Source: Stachybotrys elegans (taxonomy: Eukaryota; Ascomycota; Sordariomycetes; Hypocreales; Stachybotryaceae). From it: DNA of 64,000 bases. Made by a program: the position numbers and the translations under genes. Below the pieces are notes generated by a model that saw nothing but the letters and a program-made list of their open reading frames with translations, did no database searches and was not told where the DNA came from. Within the stretch, counting starts at the first letter, position 1; each line of letters opens with the position of its first letter. Below are positions 10,655 through 22,341 of this stretch, in pieces. The DNA lies in NCBI GenBank assembly GCA_020746835.1, contig JAGPNK010000001.1, forward strand, positions 5,332,001 to 5,396,000, read 5' to 3'.

Positions 10655-11877
10655 GGTGGATGGGATGGGGCTGGGCGGCCGGCAAGCATGAGCCGTTCTA
10701 GACGCGCGCCGCCCCAGGGCAAAACAGTGGCCGGTAAGGACGGCCCAGTGTGTGACGAGGCGGACTGGAGCCATAATAACCAGAGGAAGAGGAAGGGGGA
10801 GGGGGGGGGGGGGTGAGGGTGGAAGCGCAGCTCAGGGTGAGGAGGGGCCTGTTCGGCATCACGGCAGACAAGCTTCGCAGACAAAGGGTCAGAAGGGTTG
10901 AGCTAGGACGCTCGTCTTGCTCCCATTCCCCACACCCTGCGTCAGGCAGTATCCCCTTGCTTTGTCCATTGCATAAAAAGTAAAAATAAAAGAAAAAAGA
11001 CCTTGGGAGCAAGCATGGAAGAGGGAGTTTGTGTGTATGATGTGAATCGGGTACATGCATCACGGGGGAGGAGGGGAGGCGGGTAGCGAAGATCAGTGCG
11101 TTTGGCAAGCAACAATGCCCGCCGCGTGCTCCAGTCTTTTCTGCCAGTCTGTTTCTCTTGCTCCTTCTCTTGTTGCCATGTGTCTGGCATGTGGGAGATA
11201 TTGGCGATGCGTGCGAGGCGGCAAGGCGTCTGGCTTGCACTACGTCAACAACCACCAGAAGGCCGTATAGAGTATTCCGTATCCGTAGTACTTATCTTGC
11301 CAGTACTTAATCAGTGTATACATCTTTTTGTCCCTCTCTCTCTCTGTATATGCCTATGGCAATGCCAATGCGCCGCACTATTCTTGGGGTACAAGCTAAC
11401 AGCCCCAGACAAATTAGCAGCTGTCGCAACTACTAGCAGCCCAGCGCAAAAGAAAAAAAAAACCGAAAGCAAATACAGCATGGGAAAGAAGGCATCGGAT
11501 GTTCGGCACACCAGCTCGCCCCACTACTGCTTCTTCATTCCCATCCCTCTCCAACCACGCGACGCAAAATCGTATAAGATATGTCGCCTCAACGGGGGGT
11601 GGGCACGGCGGCAAGGCAAAGGAGAAACGCGCATCGCATCTGCTCCTTGGCCGGCCGACCCTCCCTGAGCCCTTCTCTCTCTTTATTTTTTCATCCTCTT
11701 CCTTCCAATTTTCTTCCGCCCGTCTCCTCCTCTCCTCCTCCCCCCCCCCCCCTTCCATATAACCCCGGGCCCCTTTGCCTTGTCAATACTCGACCCTGAC
11801 CCGCCTTTGCTTTCCTGGGGGGACAAAGCGAACAGCTTCACCGACGATTCTCATATCCCCCTTTGCCCTGCCGACAA

Positions 11878-11898
11878 ACGACGACGACGACGACGACG
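11878..11898. repeat. ACG trinucleotide repeat (7 units)
   Basis: Seven perfect ACG units in the presumed leader or promoter of the gene at 12377. Confidence 0.9.
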
Positions 11899-12376
11899 AA
11901 ATCAGCCGCTTCGGGACGTTTAAACAGCCGTGAAAGCTTGGGAAAGAGCAGGGGGAAATCGGAGGGGGTTCATATGGTTCAGACAATGTCTGCCACAGAA
12001 AAGAGACAAGCCACTCGCTGCTGGAATTGATCTACCGCTACCTTGCTGCTCGCCTCCATCTACTACCACCACCGCCAACCTATCTCTCTTGCTCCAGGTT
12101 CAACCTCAACTCTCTCAGCCTCCGTTCTATCTCCCCTTCCTCTCTCCTCCGCCCGCCCCCCTCCCTCTCTTACTGCACCCCTGTCACTCCTCTCCTTTGA
12201 TTGGCGCTCTGGTAGAGATCAACCAGAAAGCTGGGAAGAGGTTTCGCCTCGTACGAATTCACAGGGTCAGAAGGAGGGCTATAGGCCGCCGTTGTCGAAT
12301 CACAGCTAGACCCCACACCAAGGGGAGCCTCCCCGAACATCTCTCCCATATACCTACCTGCGCAGCCGTGCACAGC

Positions 12377-13319
12377 ATGGACGTCCCGACCGCCATCGCC
12401 GGCATCCTCGCTGCCGGGGCCGAGCTCGTCGAGACGCTGACGTCGGTGGGCCTGGGCGTCGCGGCCGTCCGCGAGCTCAAGCAGTACCGATCTTCGCTGC
12501 AGGTCCTCGACAAGACCCTCGCCCACTTGCGCGCCGGCCAGCTCCCCTTCCCGGCCCGCGCCGCCTGGATCCGCGTCGACTACCTTGTCGCCATCCTGAC
12601 CGACTCGGCCCTCGCCCTCTCCGACTTCCAGAACGCCGTCGAGCAGGCCGCCGCCGCCGAGTCGCCCGTCGAGCCCACCTCCTCCGATGACGACCCGGAT
12701 GCCGCTGTCCAGGATCCCCTCGAGGCCAGGATACAGGCTCTCTCCTCGCGCACGCGCTGGCTCAACATCAGCCTCACCCTTATCCTGACGGTCCTGAAGT
12801 GGTGAGTTTGTTCAAGAACCGTTCGGTATAAGGGTCGTATGCCTGACTGACCCTCGCAGCCACGCCGACGCCGAAGCTCAGACCTGCCGCAAGTCCCTCG
12901 ACCAGCGAATGTCCCGCCTCCTCCTCGCCAACAACGCCCTCTCCAGCCGCATGTACCACACTGCCGAGCCCTCCTCCCGCACGCCGCGCGCCCTCTCCCA
13001 CCCACCTTCGCCCTCCACCGCCTCTCCTTACCTCACCCTCTCCGACGTCGCCGTCGCCTCCATCACCCTCCCCCTCGCCCCCCACGAGCTCTACGACGGC
13101 AACGCCTTCTACGTCCCCGAGCCGCCGCAGCAGCAGCAGCAGTACCAGTCCGCTGGTGTCGTCAACAAGCCCTCGGTCGCGCCGCCCGTCGCCGCCAGAA
13201 ACAGTCCCAACCCGAAGTCGTTTGCTTTTCGGGTCAAGCGCCTCAGCCCGCGTCGGAGGAAGAAGGATTCCGCTACCGCAGATGTAGCCCCGGGTCGAGG
13301 CCAAGTTGCATCAGGCTAG
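12377..13319 (+). CDS. hypothetical protein with fungal NLR-N-terminal-like helical start
   Basis: Exon 1 12377-12801 and exon 2 12860-13319 are joined across a 58-nt intron (GTGAGT donor, CTGAC branch, GCAG acceptor), giving 294 aa. The first half (MDVPTAIAGILAAGAELVET, then VRELKQYRSSLQVLDKTLAHL) resembles the helical fungal N-terminal domain that often precedes NACHT or NB-ARC modules. No nucleotide-binding module follows. The second half is Ser/Pro-rich with a five-residue Gln run encoded by CAG repeats (about 13127-13143) and ends in a basic RVKRLSPRRRKK patch. Function is unknown; it could be a stand-alone adaptor of the HeLo-like class. That domain call is an inference from pattern only. 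Confidence 0.7.
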
Positions 13320-13912
13320 GCCGGGGTTCCCGACGGCCGAATGGGTCTGGACTTTTGCGGAGACGCATAGCGGCGCACATCGGCGCACACACACGTCTCT
13401 CTGTTTTGGTCCTATTTATTTCATCGATATACCTGGTATAATGAGAATCAGCGAGCAAATTTGTCTTTTTAGTTATTTACATATATATTCACGTCACCTC
13501 TCATAAATACATATCAGCATCCGGGTCTCCCCCGGCATCTACGTCACCTACACGTCTAGATTACATACCCTTGGTCGTAAGCAAGGGCGTTCGTTGGTTT
13601 GGGGGCCAGAGATGTGCAGCATTCATGGGCTCATCGTGCCACAATCTTGATCCACCTCTTGTGCCGTCTTTGGTCGTCTGGTGGCTGCCAGCCACCTCCA
13701 TCTTGGTGGAGTCGCAGGTGCATCAGCTCCATCGAACTATCAAACAGATATTTATCACCCGACCTGTTTCGAGTGGGTGCCTATCTTTCTATTCAAAATC
13801 AGGGCAAGAGGCAGAAAAAACAAAACTAGTTATCCTTGCAAATGTTGTTGCCGCTATGGTACACGCTCCCGCCAAGATCATCCGCGATGCTCAACAACTC
13901 TATACCTAAACT
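13320..13912. other. convergent intergenic region, no gene seen
   Basis: 3' flanks of the preceding plus-strand gene and of the minus-strand aminopeptidase. AT-richer, no coding signal. Confidence 0.5.
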
Positions 13913-15642
13913 TTACAGCACGAGCTTGCTGCCGTGGTACTTGACCTGCGAACCGTAGCTCTCGGCCTTGATGGTGGCGTCAACGTCCCGCTTAGGGAAG
14001 CCGTCCAGGCTGTGGGCATAGGTAGCCACAGAGTGGGCAATCAGCTGTACAAACCAGGTTAGCGATTGGGTTATCGTTTCTGTCATGGGGACGTACCTTG
14101 GTGTTAATCTCCCAGGCCTCGAGGTCGACGTTGGTCGTGTCGTCACAGAGCTGGTGGTAGCAGTGATCATACCACTCGCCAGCCTTGCCGCCAAACATGG
14201 CTTCCTCTTCCTTGGTCTTGACGCCCTCGGCGCCGGTGGCAATGCCGCCTCCGGGAATACCGTTGCGGATGAAACCGTCGTAGTCGCTGCGGCCGTCGAA
14301 GGGAATCAGAGTGTAGTTGAGGCCGTGCTTCTCGTACCACTCAATGTACAGCTCCTTGAGCTCGGCAGAGCCCACGGGGTTCTCCTCGTTGGTGGCGTTG
14401 TAGATCTGGTAGGCGTAGTTGGGGCTGCCCATCATGTCGTAGTCCATAAACAGGCGGATCTTGCTGTTCTCCTCGGGACTAAGGCTGGAGACGTAGTAGT
14501 CACTGCAAATAGTTAGCCAGCGCACCAATCTGGCGTGCAGCCAAAAGACTTACGAGCCAAGGAGTCCCTCTTCCTCGCCGGAAACCCAAGCAAAGCGAAC
14601 GCAGTTGTTTACGTCGTACTTGGCGAGGTGCGTTGCAACCTCGAGGAGGGACATGCTGCCGGAGCCATCATCGTTGATGCCGGGGCCCTCAGGAACAGAG
14701 TCGCTGTGAGCTCCCAGCATGACGCAGTTCTCAGGGTCGCCCCGGGTGGTCTGCGCAACAATGTTGGTGGTCTTGATAGACTCAACCATGGCATCCATGT
14801 AGGCAATGGCATCGACCTTTTCGCCGGACTCGATCTTCTTGATGAATGGCGCGGCCTCGTTGCCGCTCAGGCCAAAGGTAGCCACGTGGTCAGGGCTGGG
14901 GGTTCCCATGGTTCCGTGGAGCTCATCATCGTTATCCTCGTTGTTGTAAACAACGGCGGCAACGGCGCCAGCCTTGCCAGCCAGGGCCGACTTGGTGCCG
15001 AACGCGCAGGTACCTCGCTTGATGAAGGCAATGTTGCCCTCGATCTCGGTGGGGTAGTCGGCTGCGTCGCAACCTTGGTTCTTGACCAGGATCACATCGC
15101 CGTGGACGGGCTGCTTGTTCTTGGTGGCAGGCGTCAGGGCAAAGGCCGTTGCTGTGTTGGGGACCTTGTCGCCAATGACCAAGCGCGACTCAAGGACGTT
15201 GCCCATGACGGCGGGGAAGCCCTGCTTGGAGAGGGTGTAGGCATCGCCGAGCTGGGAAAGCTGGTCCCAGATGTACTCGAGTGTGCCCAGATGGCCTGCA
15301 ACTGATGAGCAAGGAGACGTCAATTGGGATTGTTGGGTGCCGGTGCCGACCTTCACTGCCAATGACACGGGTGGGATGGTTGTACTCATCCTCGGACTTC
15401 TTGGCAATCTCGTACAAGTCCTTGGCGCGCGCCTTCAAGGCATCGCTGGTGATGTGCTTCTGGAGCGTCTCCGAGTCGACGAGCGGCTTGGCGATAAGCT
15501 CCGAGTCGACGCCGGAATCGGAGCTGGAGCTCCAGGGCAGCTTCGAGGGTACGAACTGCTGCAGAGGCAGCTGCACAGGCAACTGCAAGGCAGAGACGCC
15601 GCTCAGGGCCAATGATGTCGCCAGCACAGCGCGACCAGACAT
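13913..15642 (-). CDS. secreted M28 leucine aminopeptidase with PA domain (Lap2-type)
   Basis: Four exons (15351-15642, 14554-15295, 14097-14502, 13913-14044) with 51-55 nt GT-AG introns give 523 aa. The start at 15642 opens a signal peptide (MSGRAVLATSLALSGVSALQ). A PA domain spans roughly residues 150-250 (the GNIAFIKRGTCAF segment). The M28 catalytic core follows: GAHSDSV with a Zn-ligand His near 294, GINDDGSGS (bridging Asp), SGEEEGLLGS (catalytic and ligand Glu), the GRSDYDGF Asp and the DHCYHQLCD C-terminal His. This matches fungal vacuolar aminopeptidase Y and secreted Lap2 enzymes, zinc aminopeptidases that release N-terminal residues from peptides. A second, diverged copy lies at 22342-23875 on the same strand. 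Confidence 0.93.
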
Positions 15643-16221
15643 GATGAGCGAGTTTGTTTGAATGATGAGGAGGGAGACAGGAGACAAGGTTGGGAGCAGA
15701 GGACGAGCGTCATCAGCGCTGTGACTGAGTCGCGAGTTTCATGGGTGTGGGTGCCTGGTCAACCAGGTTGGCTTAGTCATCCGGGATATGATGGTCGCGA
15801 AACACGCGATCTGGTCACGCTTCGTCCCGAGATAAGGCACCTGACCATCACTACTACCTACTAATCTCGGCCGTCAACTGGAAGAAAATTAACGGCAAAG
15901 AGAAGCCGAGCCCCGCTATGGATGAAGGTCAGATTTGCTCAGCGACAGAGGTCTCTCTGCATACCTATTCTAGTAATAGATGGTTGTGCAAGTGCCGGCT
16001 TGACGTACCCCGCCAGAGTACCTTCTCTTACATACATACTACATACTACACACTGTACTGTACTCGACTTGCCTGTAGCTCTTCGGAGTGTCTCGTCCCC
16101 AACCGCTGAACTGTACTCCAAGTAAGCTTCGCACCGGCGACAAGTTGTTGGGCTTCATTTGCCTTTTTCACGCCATGTATCCCAGGGCTTTCGACTTCCA
16201 CCTTGCTTGCGCTACATAGTC
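15643..16221. promoter_or_regulatory. divergent promoter region of aminopeptidase and RPC1
   Basis: This 579-bp gap separates head-to-head genes, so both promoters must lie here. No clear binding site is singled out. Confidence 0.5.
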
Positions 16222-19200
16222 ATGGATACCCCAGTCAAGCTCCAGGTTGAGGATAACCTGCCCAAGCAATTCCACAGTCTCAAGTTCGGCATTCAGTTAG
16301 TACTTATGACCCAGATCGCATACTGCGGCCTGTTCTCGGACTTGACCAACCTCGATACAGGTCCAATCAAGACATAGCCAATCAAGCCGTCCTCGAAGTT
16401 TCCGATCGATGGCTCTACGACATTGAGCACGGCCGAGCCCCATACAAGCATGGCCCGCTTGACCCACGGCTTGTCCGTCAGACACTCGGGGATCGGGATT
16501 ATTCACCGTGCTAACAGCTGGCTAGGGTATTTCGAGCAAGACCGGACGATGCTCAACCTGTGACGAGCCTCTGCAAACTTGTATTGGCCATTTCGGCTAT
16601 GTTAGACTTGCCTTGCCGGTCTTTCATATCGGCTTCCTTCGATTCATCATCACGATACTCCAAGAAATCTGCAAGGTAGACACCCGTTCCACTTTCGCCC
16701 ACACATGTTAGTCCAGGCCCGCTAACAGACTTCCAGGATTGCGGTCGAATCTTACTCCAAGAATCTGAACGACGCGACTTTTTAAACGACTTGCGGCGTC
16801 CCTTGGATAATCTTCGTCGAACCCAGGTCCGAAAGGCAATCAACGAACAATGTCGGAAAACAAAGACCTGCCCGTACTGCAAGGCTATCAACGGCCAAAT
16901 CCGCAAAATTGGCGTTCTTAAGCTACTACATGATAGGTTCTCATCGTTCAACAAGTCGACCGCGGCACAGAAAGTCCCTCCGCGCAGCAAAACTGAGTTT
17001 GATGACTCTTTCAAATCAGCCGTATCCAGCAATCCAGATATTGAAAAGCACCTTCAAAGAGCAATGGAAGATTTGAACCCCCTGCGAGTCCTCAATCTAT
17101 TCAAACGGATCACCGCCACCGACTGTGAGCTCCTAGGCCTAAACCCTGCTGAAGGCCGCCCTGAAATGTTCATCTGGCAACTCCTACCTGCACCTCCTGT
17201 TTGCATAAGACCCTCCGTTGCACAGGGTAATTCAAGTACCGAGGATGATCTCACAGTAAAATTGGCTGATATTGTATGGGTGAGCGGCATGATACGCACA
17301 GCGCTGCAGAAAGGAGCACCACTACAAAGTATTATGGAGCAGTGGGAATACCTTCAAACCCAGACTGCTCTGTATATCAATGGTGATATACCAGGACTTC
17401 TTCAGCAACCTGGGGTTAGCAAATTGACTCGAGGGTTCTGCCAGCGTCTCAAGGGCAAACAAGGGAGATTTCGCGGCAATCTTTCAGGGAAGAGGGTGGA
17501 CTTTTCTGGCCGAACTGTCATCTCTCCTGACCCGAACCTCAGAATCGACCAGGTTGCAGTGCCTGTTCTTGTTGCCAAGAACCTGACATATCCTGAGAAG
17601 GTCAATCGCCATAACCTGGCAAAGTTGCGTCAATGTGTACGAAATGGCCCAGATACTTGGCCAGGCGCCCAGCAGGTCATCAAGAACGCCGACGAGCCCT
17701 ATAAGATCTCTCTCAAATTCGGAAATAGGCATATCGCCTCCCAGGAGCTACGTTTTGGCGATATAGTCGAACGCCATCTCCAAGATGATGATGTGGTTCT
17801 TTTCAACCGGCAGCCCTCTCTGCATAAGCTCAGCATCATGTCGCATCTTGTAAAGGTGAGACCATGGCGAACCTTTCGTTTAAACGAGTGTGTCTGTGGT
17901 CCTTACAATGCAGACTTTGATGGGGATGAAATGAATCTCCATGTTCCACAGACTGAAGAAGCACGAGCCGAGGCTCTCTTTTTGATGGGAATCAAGCACA
18001 ATCTTGCTACGCCCAAAAATGGCACGCCAGCCATTGCCTCCACTCAGGACTTTACCACCGCGGCTTTCCTCTTCAGCCAAAAGGACCAGTTTTTTGATCG
18101 GAAGACTTTTGCATCTCTGTGTATGCATATGGTTGATAGCCAGGTGCACATCGATATCCCACCACCAGCTATTGTCGCCCCTCGCGCACTTTGGACTGGG
18201 AAGCAGCTTTTCAGCCTTCTCATACGCCCAAATCATGCATCTCCTGTTCTCCTCAACCTCGAAGCTCGGTGTAAGGACTACAGATTCCAGCCAGGTCAGA
18301 TCCCTGACATGACGCCTGACGATCGCTATCTTGTCATTCGCAACTCGGAGATTATGTGTGGCCGGATGGATAAAACAACTGTCGGTCCGGACAACAAGGA
18401 GTCCATCTTCTATGTCATTCTCCGCGATTTCGGTCATGATCATACCATTGCTGCTATGACGCGATTAGCGAAGCTATCTGCTCGGGCACTCTCCAACCGG
18501 GGATTCTCCATTGGAGTTGGAGATGTTTTTCCATCTGAAAGCCTCACCTTGGAAAAGGAGAGACTGGTCCAAAATGCATACCGTGCCTGCGATCGTCTGA
18601 TCGAGAAGTTCCAGGCAGGGAAGCTGGAGAAATCTCCAGGCTGTAATGCCGAACAAAACCTGGAAAATTCCATATCTGGCGTTCTTAACAAAGTGAGACA
18701 GCAAGCTGGCAACTCTTGTGTGGATGGTCTGAGTCGCCATAACTCACCTCTGATCATGGCAAGCTGCGGCTCCAAAGGCTCAGACATCAATGTTGCACAG
18801 ATGGTGGCGCTTGTTGGGCAGCAAATCGTTGGGAATCAACGTATACCAGATGGATTTCAAGACAGAAGCTTACCCCATTACCACAAAAACACACGCCAAC
18901 CTGCTGCCAAGGGCTTTGTCAGAAACAGCTTCTACACAGGACTCTCTCCCACTGAGTTCATCTTTCATGCCATGTCTGGACGCGAAGGCTTGGTTGATAC
19001 TGCTGTTAAAACAGCAGAAACTGGTTATATGTCTAGACGTTTGATGAAGTCTCTCGAGGATCTGTCCACGAAGTATGATGATACAGTTCAGACTTCAGGA
19101 GGCAGTATTGTTCAGTTCAAATTCGGCGCAGACATGCTAGACCCTGTTGACATGGAACGGTCCGCCGAGCCAGTTCATTTTGGACGTACATGGTCGCATG

Positions 19201-20735
19201 CCAAAGCCCTCACGTGGAACAACAGCGAGCCATCGATGGCCCCTGACGAGATCAGGGTCTACAGTCACTCTGTGTTGGAGAACGAACGCAAACGCCTCAC
19301 CAGGCGTGGACTTCTTCGTGGTGAACTTTTGGATTACGATGATGTGAGTGACTACGGGATTGATGAACATGAGGGTGCGAGGAAGTTCTTGAGAGACATT
19401 ACAAATGAGATCGAGGCGATGGCAGCAAACCTTGAACGAGTGCGCCAGGTTGCAGGGTACCGAAACGATGAAACTCCAAGCGACACTGCTCGGTCACACG
19501 TCGAGCGCACAGCCAAAGTATCGCTCCGCGCTCTGAAACTATTCATGAAGCTTTGTCTGGAAAAGTTCAAGAAGGCACGTGTAGAGCCTGGCCATCCTGT
19601 TGGTGCTATCAGCGCACACTCTATCGGCGAACCTGGCACGCAAATGACGCTCAAGACATTCCATTTTGCCGGTGTAGCTGGCATGAGCATCACTGCAGGC
19701 GTACCGCGCATCAAGGAGATTATCAATGCGTCAAAGTTGATCAGTACTCCTATTGTCACCTGCCCTCTGCTTAATGATAGGCAGATCGAGGCAGCCAAGG
19801 TGGCAAAGGGACGTATTGAGAAGACATATATCTCTGATATCCTTCAGTCTGTTGAGACCGAATGGCGCAGTAGTGAAGGAAATGTCATCCTTCACATTGA
19901 TAAACAGTCTCTTCTTGATCTGCATCTGGAGATCTCTCTCTCTGATATTGCAGAAGCAATTTGCAACCAAAGAAATCTCAAGGTACAACCTGACGACGTA
20001 TCGATCAGCGGCTTTGATATTATCATCCGCATAAGAGACGTCCCACAGAAAGGCAAGAAGGCCCGAAGCGGAGGGGAGCCGGAGGGACAGCAGGATCTTC
20101 TGTCGCGAGCCAGGCTTCTTTGCCGTGCCTTACCCACCATCACCATCTCTGGCTATCCAGCAGCTAGCCGGGCCATCATTGAAACTTCTGAGAGCAATAC
20201 CTTCAAGCTCCTGGTTGAGGGATATGGCTTGAAGGCTTGCATGTCAACAGAGGGTGTTATTGGTACCAAGACAAGAACCAACAGCGTCATGGAATGCCGA
20301 GACGTTTTGGGAATTGAGGCTGCACGGACTACAATCGCCGATGAAATCAGTCTGGTCATGTCTGGCATGAAGATTGATCCACGGCACATGCAACTTCTTG
20401 CAGACGTCATGACATACAAAGGTGAGGTTCTGGGCATTACCCGGTTTGGTCTGTCAAAGATGCGGGATAGTGTCCTCCAGCTTGCTTCATTTGAGAAGAC
20501 ACCTGACCATCTCTTTGATGCTGCTACGGCCATGAGGGAGGATCACATTGAGGGCGTGAGTGAATGCGTCATTATGGGTCAGACTATGTCACTTGGTACA
20601 GGGGCTTTCCAGGTAGTTCGGCGCTTGGCCATCGACCCCGAGGTCGTTGCCCCTAAGCCGACGATATTTGCGGATGCCTGGTCTACGATGTTGGCCCGAA
20701 AGCGCACGATGAAGACGTCAAGGGTTAGCAAATGA
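16222..20735 (+). CDS. RPC1: DNA-directed RNA polymerase III largest subunit
   Basis: Catalytic subunit C160 of RNA polymerase III, which transcribes tRNA, 5S and U6 genes. Four exons, 16222-16295, 16361-16472, 16526-16675 and 16737-20735, give 1444 aa, normal for the family. The three small introns (65, 53, 61 nt) all lie in the first 520 bp. Splicing rebuilds the N-terminal zinc clamp (CSTCDEPLQTCIGHFGYVRL, later CKDCGR and CPYC). Downstream are RFRGNLSGKRVDFSGRTVIS, the active-site NADFDGDEMNLH near residue 503, the bridge-helix region GREGLVDTAVKTAETGYMSR, and the trigger-loop region PGTQMTLKTFHFAGVAGMSI. The final exon is a 1333-codon open frame. Pol III rather than Pol I or II is shown by overall match to C160, including GKQGRFRGN and the short C-terminus without heptads. 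Confidence 0.97.
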
Positions 20736-21643
20736 GCGTGTTGAGGACACAGATGTTCTGCTATATCATACAATATGGACTACCAGTATCATCGCAAGAT
20801 CGATGCCACCCTCTTCCTGCGTTGTTGGTGCTGTCTCATAAGGTGGTTGGAACCTCCCCTTTCCAACCACAGTTAGCTTTGGTCAGTCTGAAGCTATTCA
20901 AGCATAATCTGACAGGACGCATCCAACTTGAACTGCCTAACCATTGTCAACATCATATACAACCACGGCCATCAGGGGTAGCTATACCAGCGCCTATATG
21001 CATGTCACGCCTCGGCAGGCAAGTATCCTTGATGCAGAATTGGCGTGACGTGTTCCTCTCACGACTAGCACGAACGCAACATCTTCATGCAGCCTAAGCT
21101 AGCTGCATTCACGATTTTCTCTCGGCCTCCTCTTATTGGTGGCTGCTCCCGCCGCCAAGAGCCGTGTTAGCTGTCATGTCAAACCTGGCTGACAGCCTTC
21201 GCAGGGGCCTGATTGATAAGTGACATGCCGAGCTGCACTACCAGTTCAGACGAGGATACCACCTCGCTGAGACATGGCTGCAGCCCTCATTGGCCAGGCA
21301 CGGGATGACCTGCATGGCGTGGGTATACCAGGCTGGGGGTATAGGGTCCCATGGGCCATTCGTGCCGCATCGTGACCATCCACTGCACCCACTTTCATGC
21401 ATTTCTCGACGCGCAGGTCGTTGAAAGTGCGAGATTGGGCCAAGCGAGGTTCGTTCTCGACAGCTTTGGGACAGAGAAAGAGGGTGTGCGGCTCAACTCG
21501 CATGACTGGCTGCCCGTCTCACAAAAGAGGTGCCATCCCTGCCCGCTGCAGGCACGAGATGTGGTGATGGGAGCAAGTTGTCTCACACGACGGGAATCCG
21601 TGTGCCTTTTTGTTGTTGTTTTGTTTGTGATTACGGGCTTACT
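20736..21643. other. intergenic, no gene seen
   Basis: About 900 bp after RPC1. Frames are short with no recognisable product, and no RNA gene or repeat is visible. Confidence 0.5.
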
Positions 21644-22111
21644 ATGACGCTTTATACCACGGCCCCAGCGGTGGCTCCGAGACAAGACGTGCATGCCGTC
21701 ACGCTGACAATAACGAGGGAGCTGACGACGTTCATCACGACCATCACGCTCGGGTTATCCCCCACGGACGAGCCGGAAGCTGCACCGCCCGCCGAGCCAG
21801 CTCCGGTCCCAGGGTCCGGCGGAGGCGATGGCCTCTCGTCGCTCGAGATCGGCGGCATCCTCGGCGGCGTCGTAGCTGCTATAGCCCTGCTGCTTGTCGG
21901 ATACTGCTGCTTCTGCAGAGGCCGACGCGCCAGATATGCCTATGCGTACGAAGAGGAGTACAGCTACCACGAGCACGAGTCGATGCGCGCGCATGCGCCG
22001 AGAAGACCGCCGCCGGTGGCCGAAAGAATACCGGGAGGGCCTCGTTTCCCGACATACAGAGCGATACCCATCCGAAACCCACGCAAACCTCCTCCAGTAG
22101 CACGGGTGTAG
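21644..22111 (+). CDS. small single-pass membrane protein
   Basis: A 155-aa protein from the ATG at 21644. The first about 35 residues are Thr-rich (VTLTITRELTTFITTITLG), followed by a Pro/Ala/Gly linker. One strong membrane segment (SLEIGGILGGVVAAIALLLV) leads into a Cys-containing stop-transfer (CCFCRGRRARY) and a Tyr/Glu/Pro/Arg-rich cytosolic tail. This layout is that of Mid2/Wsc-type or similar fungal type I surface proteins, but no signal peptide is seen at this start, so an upstream exon may be missing. The function is not recognised. Confidence 0.6.
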   Translation: MTLYTTAPAVAPRQDVHAVTLTITRELTTFITTITLGLSPTDEPEAAPPAEPAPVPGSGGGDGLSSLEIGGILGGVVAAIALLLVGYCCFCRGRRARYAYAYEEEYSYHEHESMRAHAPRRPPPVAERIPGGPRFPTYRAIPIRNPRKPPPVARV

Positions 22112-22341
22112 GTCTTCTACACTGGGTATGCAAGAAACACCGAAGTCTCCGTCTTTGCTATCGAACAGCGAAATTAGCAAGAGATTCCCTCAGGGTGGTC
22201 CTTGTCGGTACGGATACATTCAACATAGTTCACGGAGCTGCAGGCCTTGAATCAACACTGGACATGTACATAGTCATAATTTTTATTTCATTCCATCGTT
22301 GGGATAATACATGCTTTTGGATAGTACATGACTTGTGCTCA

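Larger units (their letters stand above)
9842..12376. other. long gene-poor stretch with simple repeats
   Basis: About 2.5 kb without a supportable gene. Open frames are low-complexity (Pro/Ser/Arg) and overlap G- or C-runs near 10799-10814 and 11741-11752. Pyrimidine-rich DNA at 11640-12200 probably belongs to the leader of the next gene. The frame from 11930 is open into that gene, but the extra 149 codons are low-complexity and look untranslated. Confidence 0.5.

Noticed and set aside
10698..11255. 185-codon minus-strand open frame
   Set aside because: Runs over G- and C-homopolymers and simple repeats; low-complexity product with no family.
11930..12376. in-frame extension upstream of the gene at 12377
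   Set aside because: The added residues are Ser/Pro/Leu low-complexity from pyrimidine-rich leader DNA, while the ATG at 12377 starts exactly at the recognisable domain.
14535..15305. 256-codon plus-strand open frame
   Set aside because: Shadow of the other M28 aminopeptidase, with the same Gly/Val/Leu-rich antisense composition.
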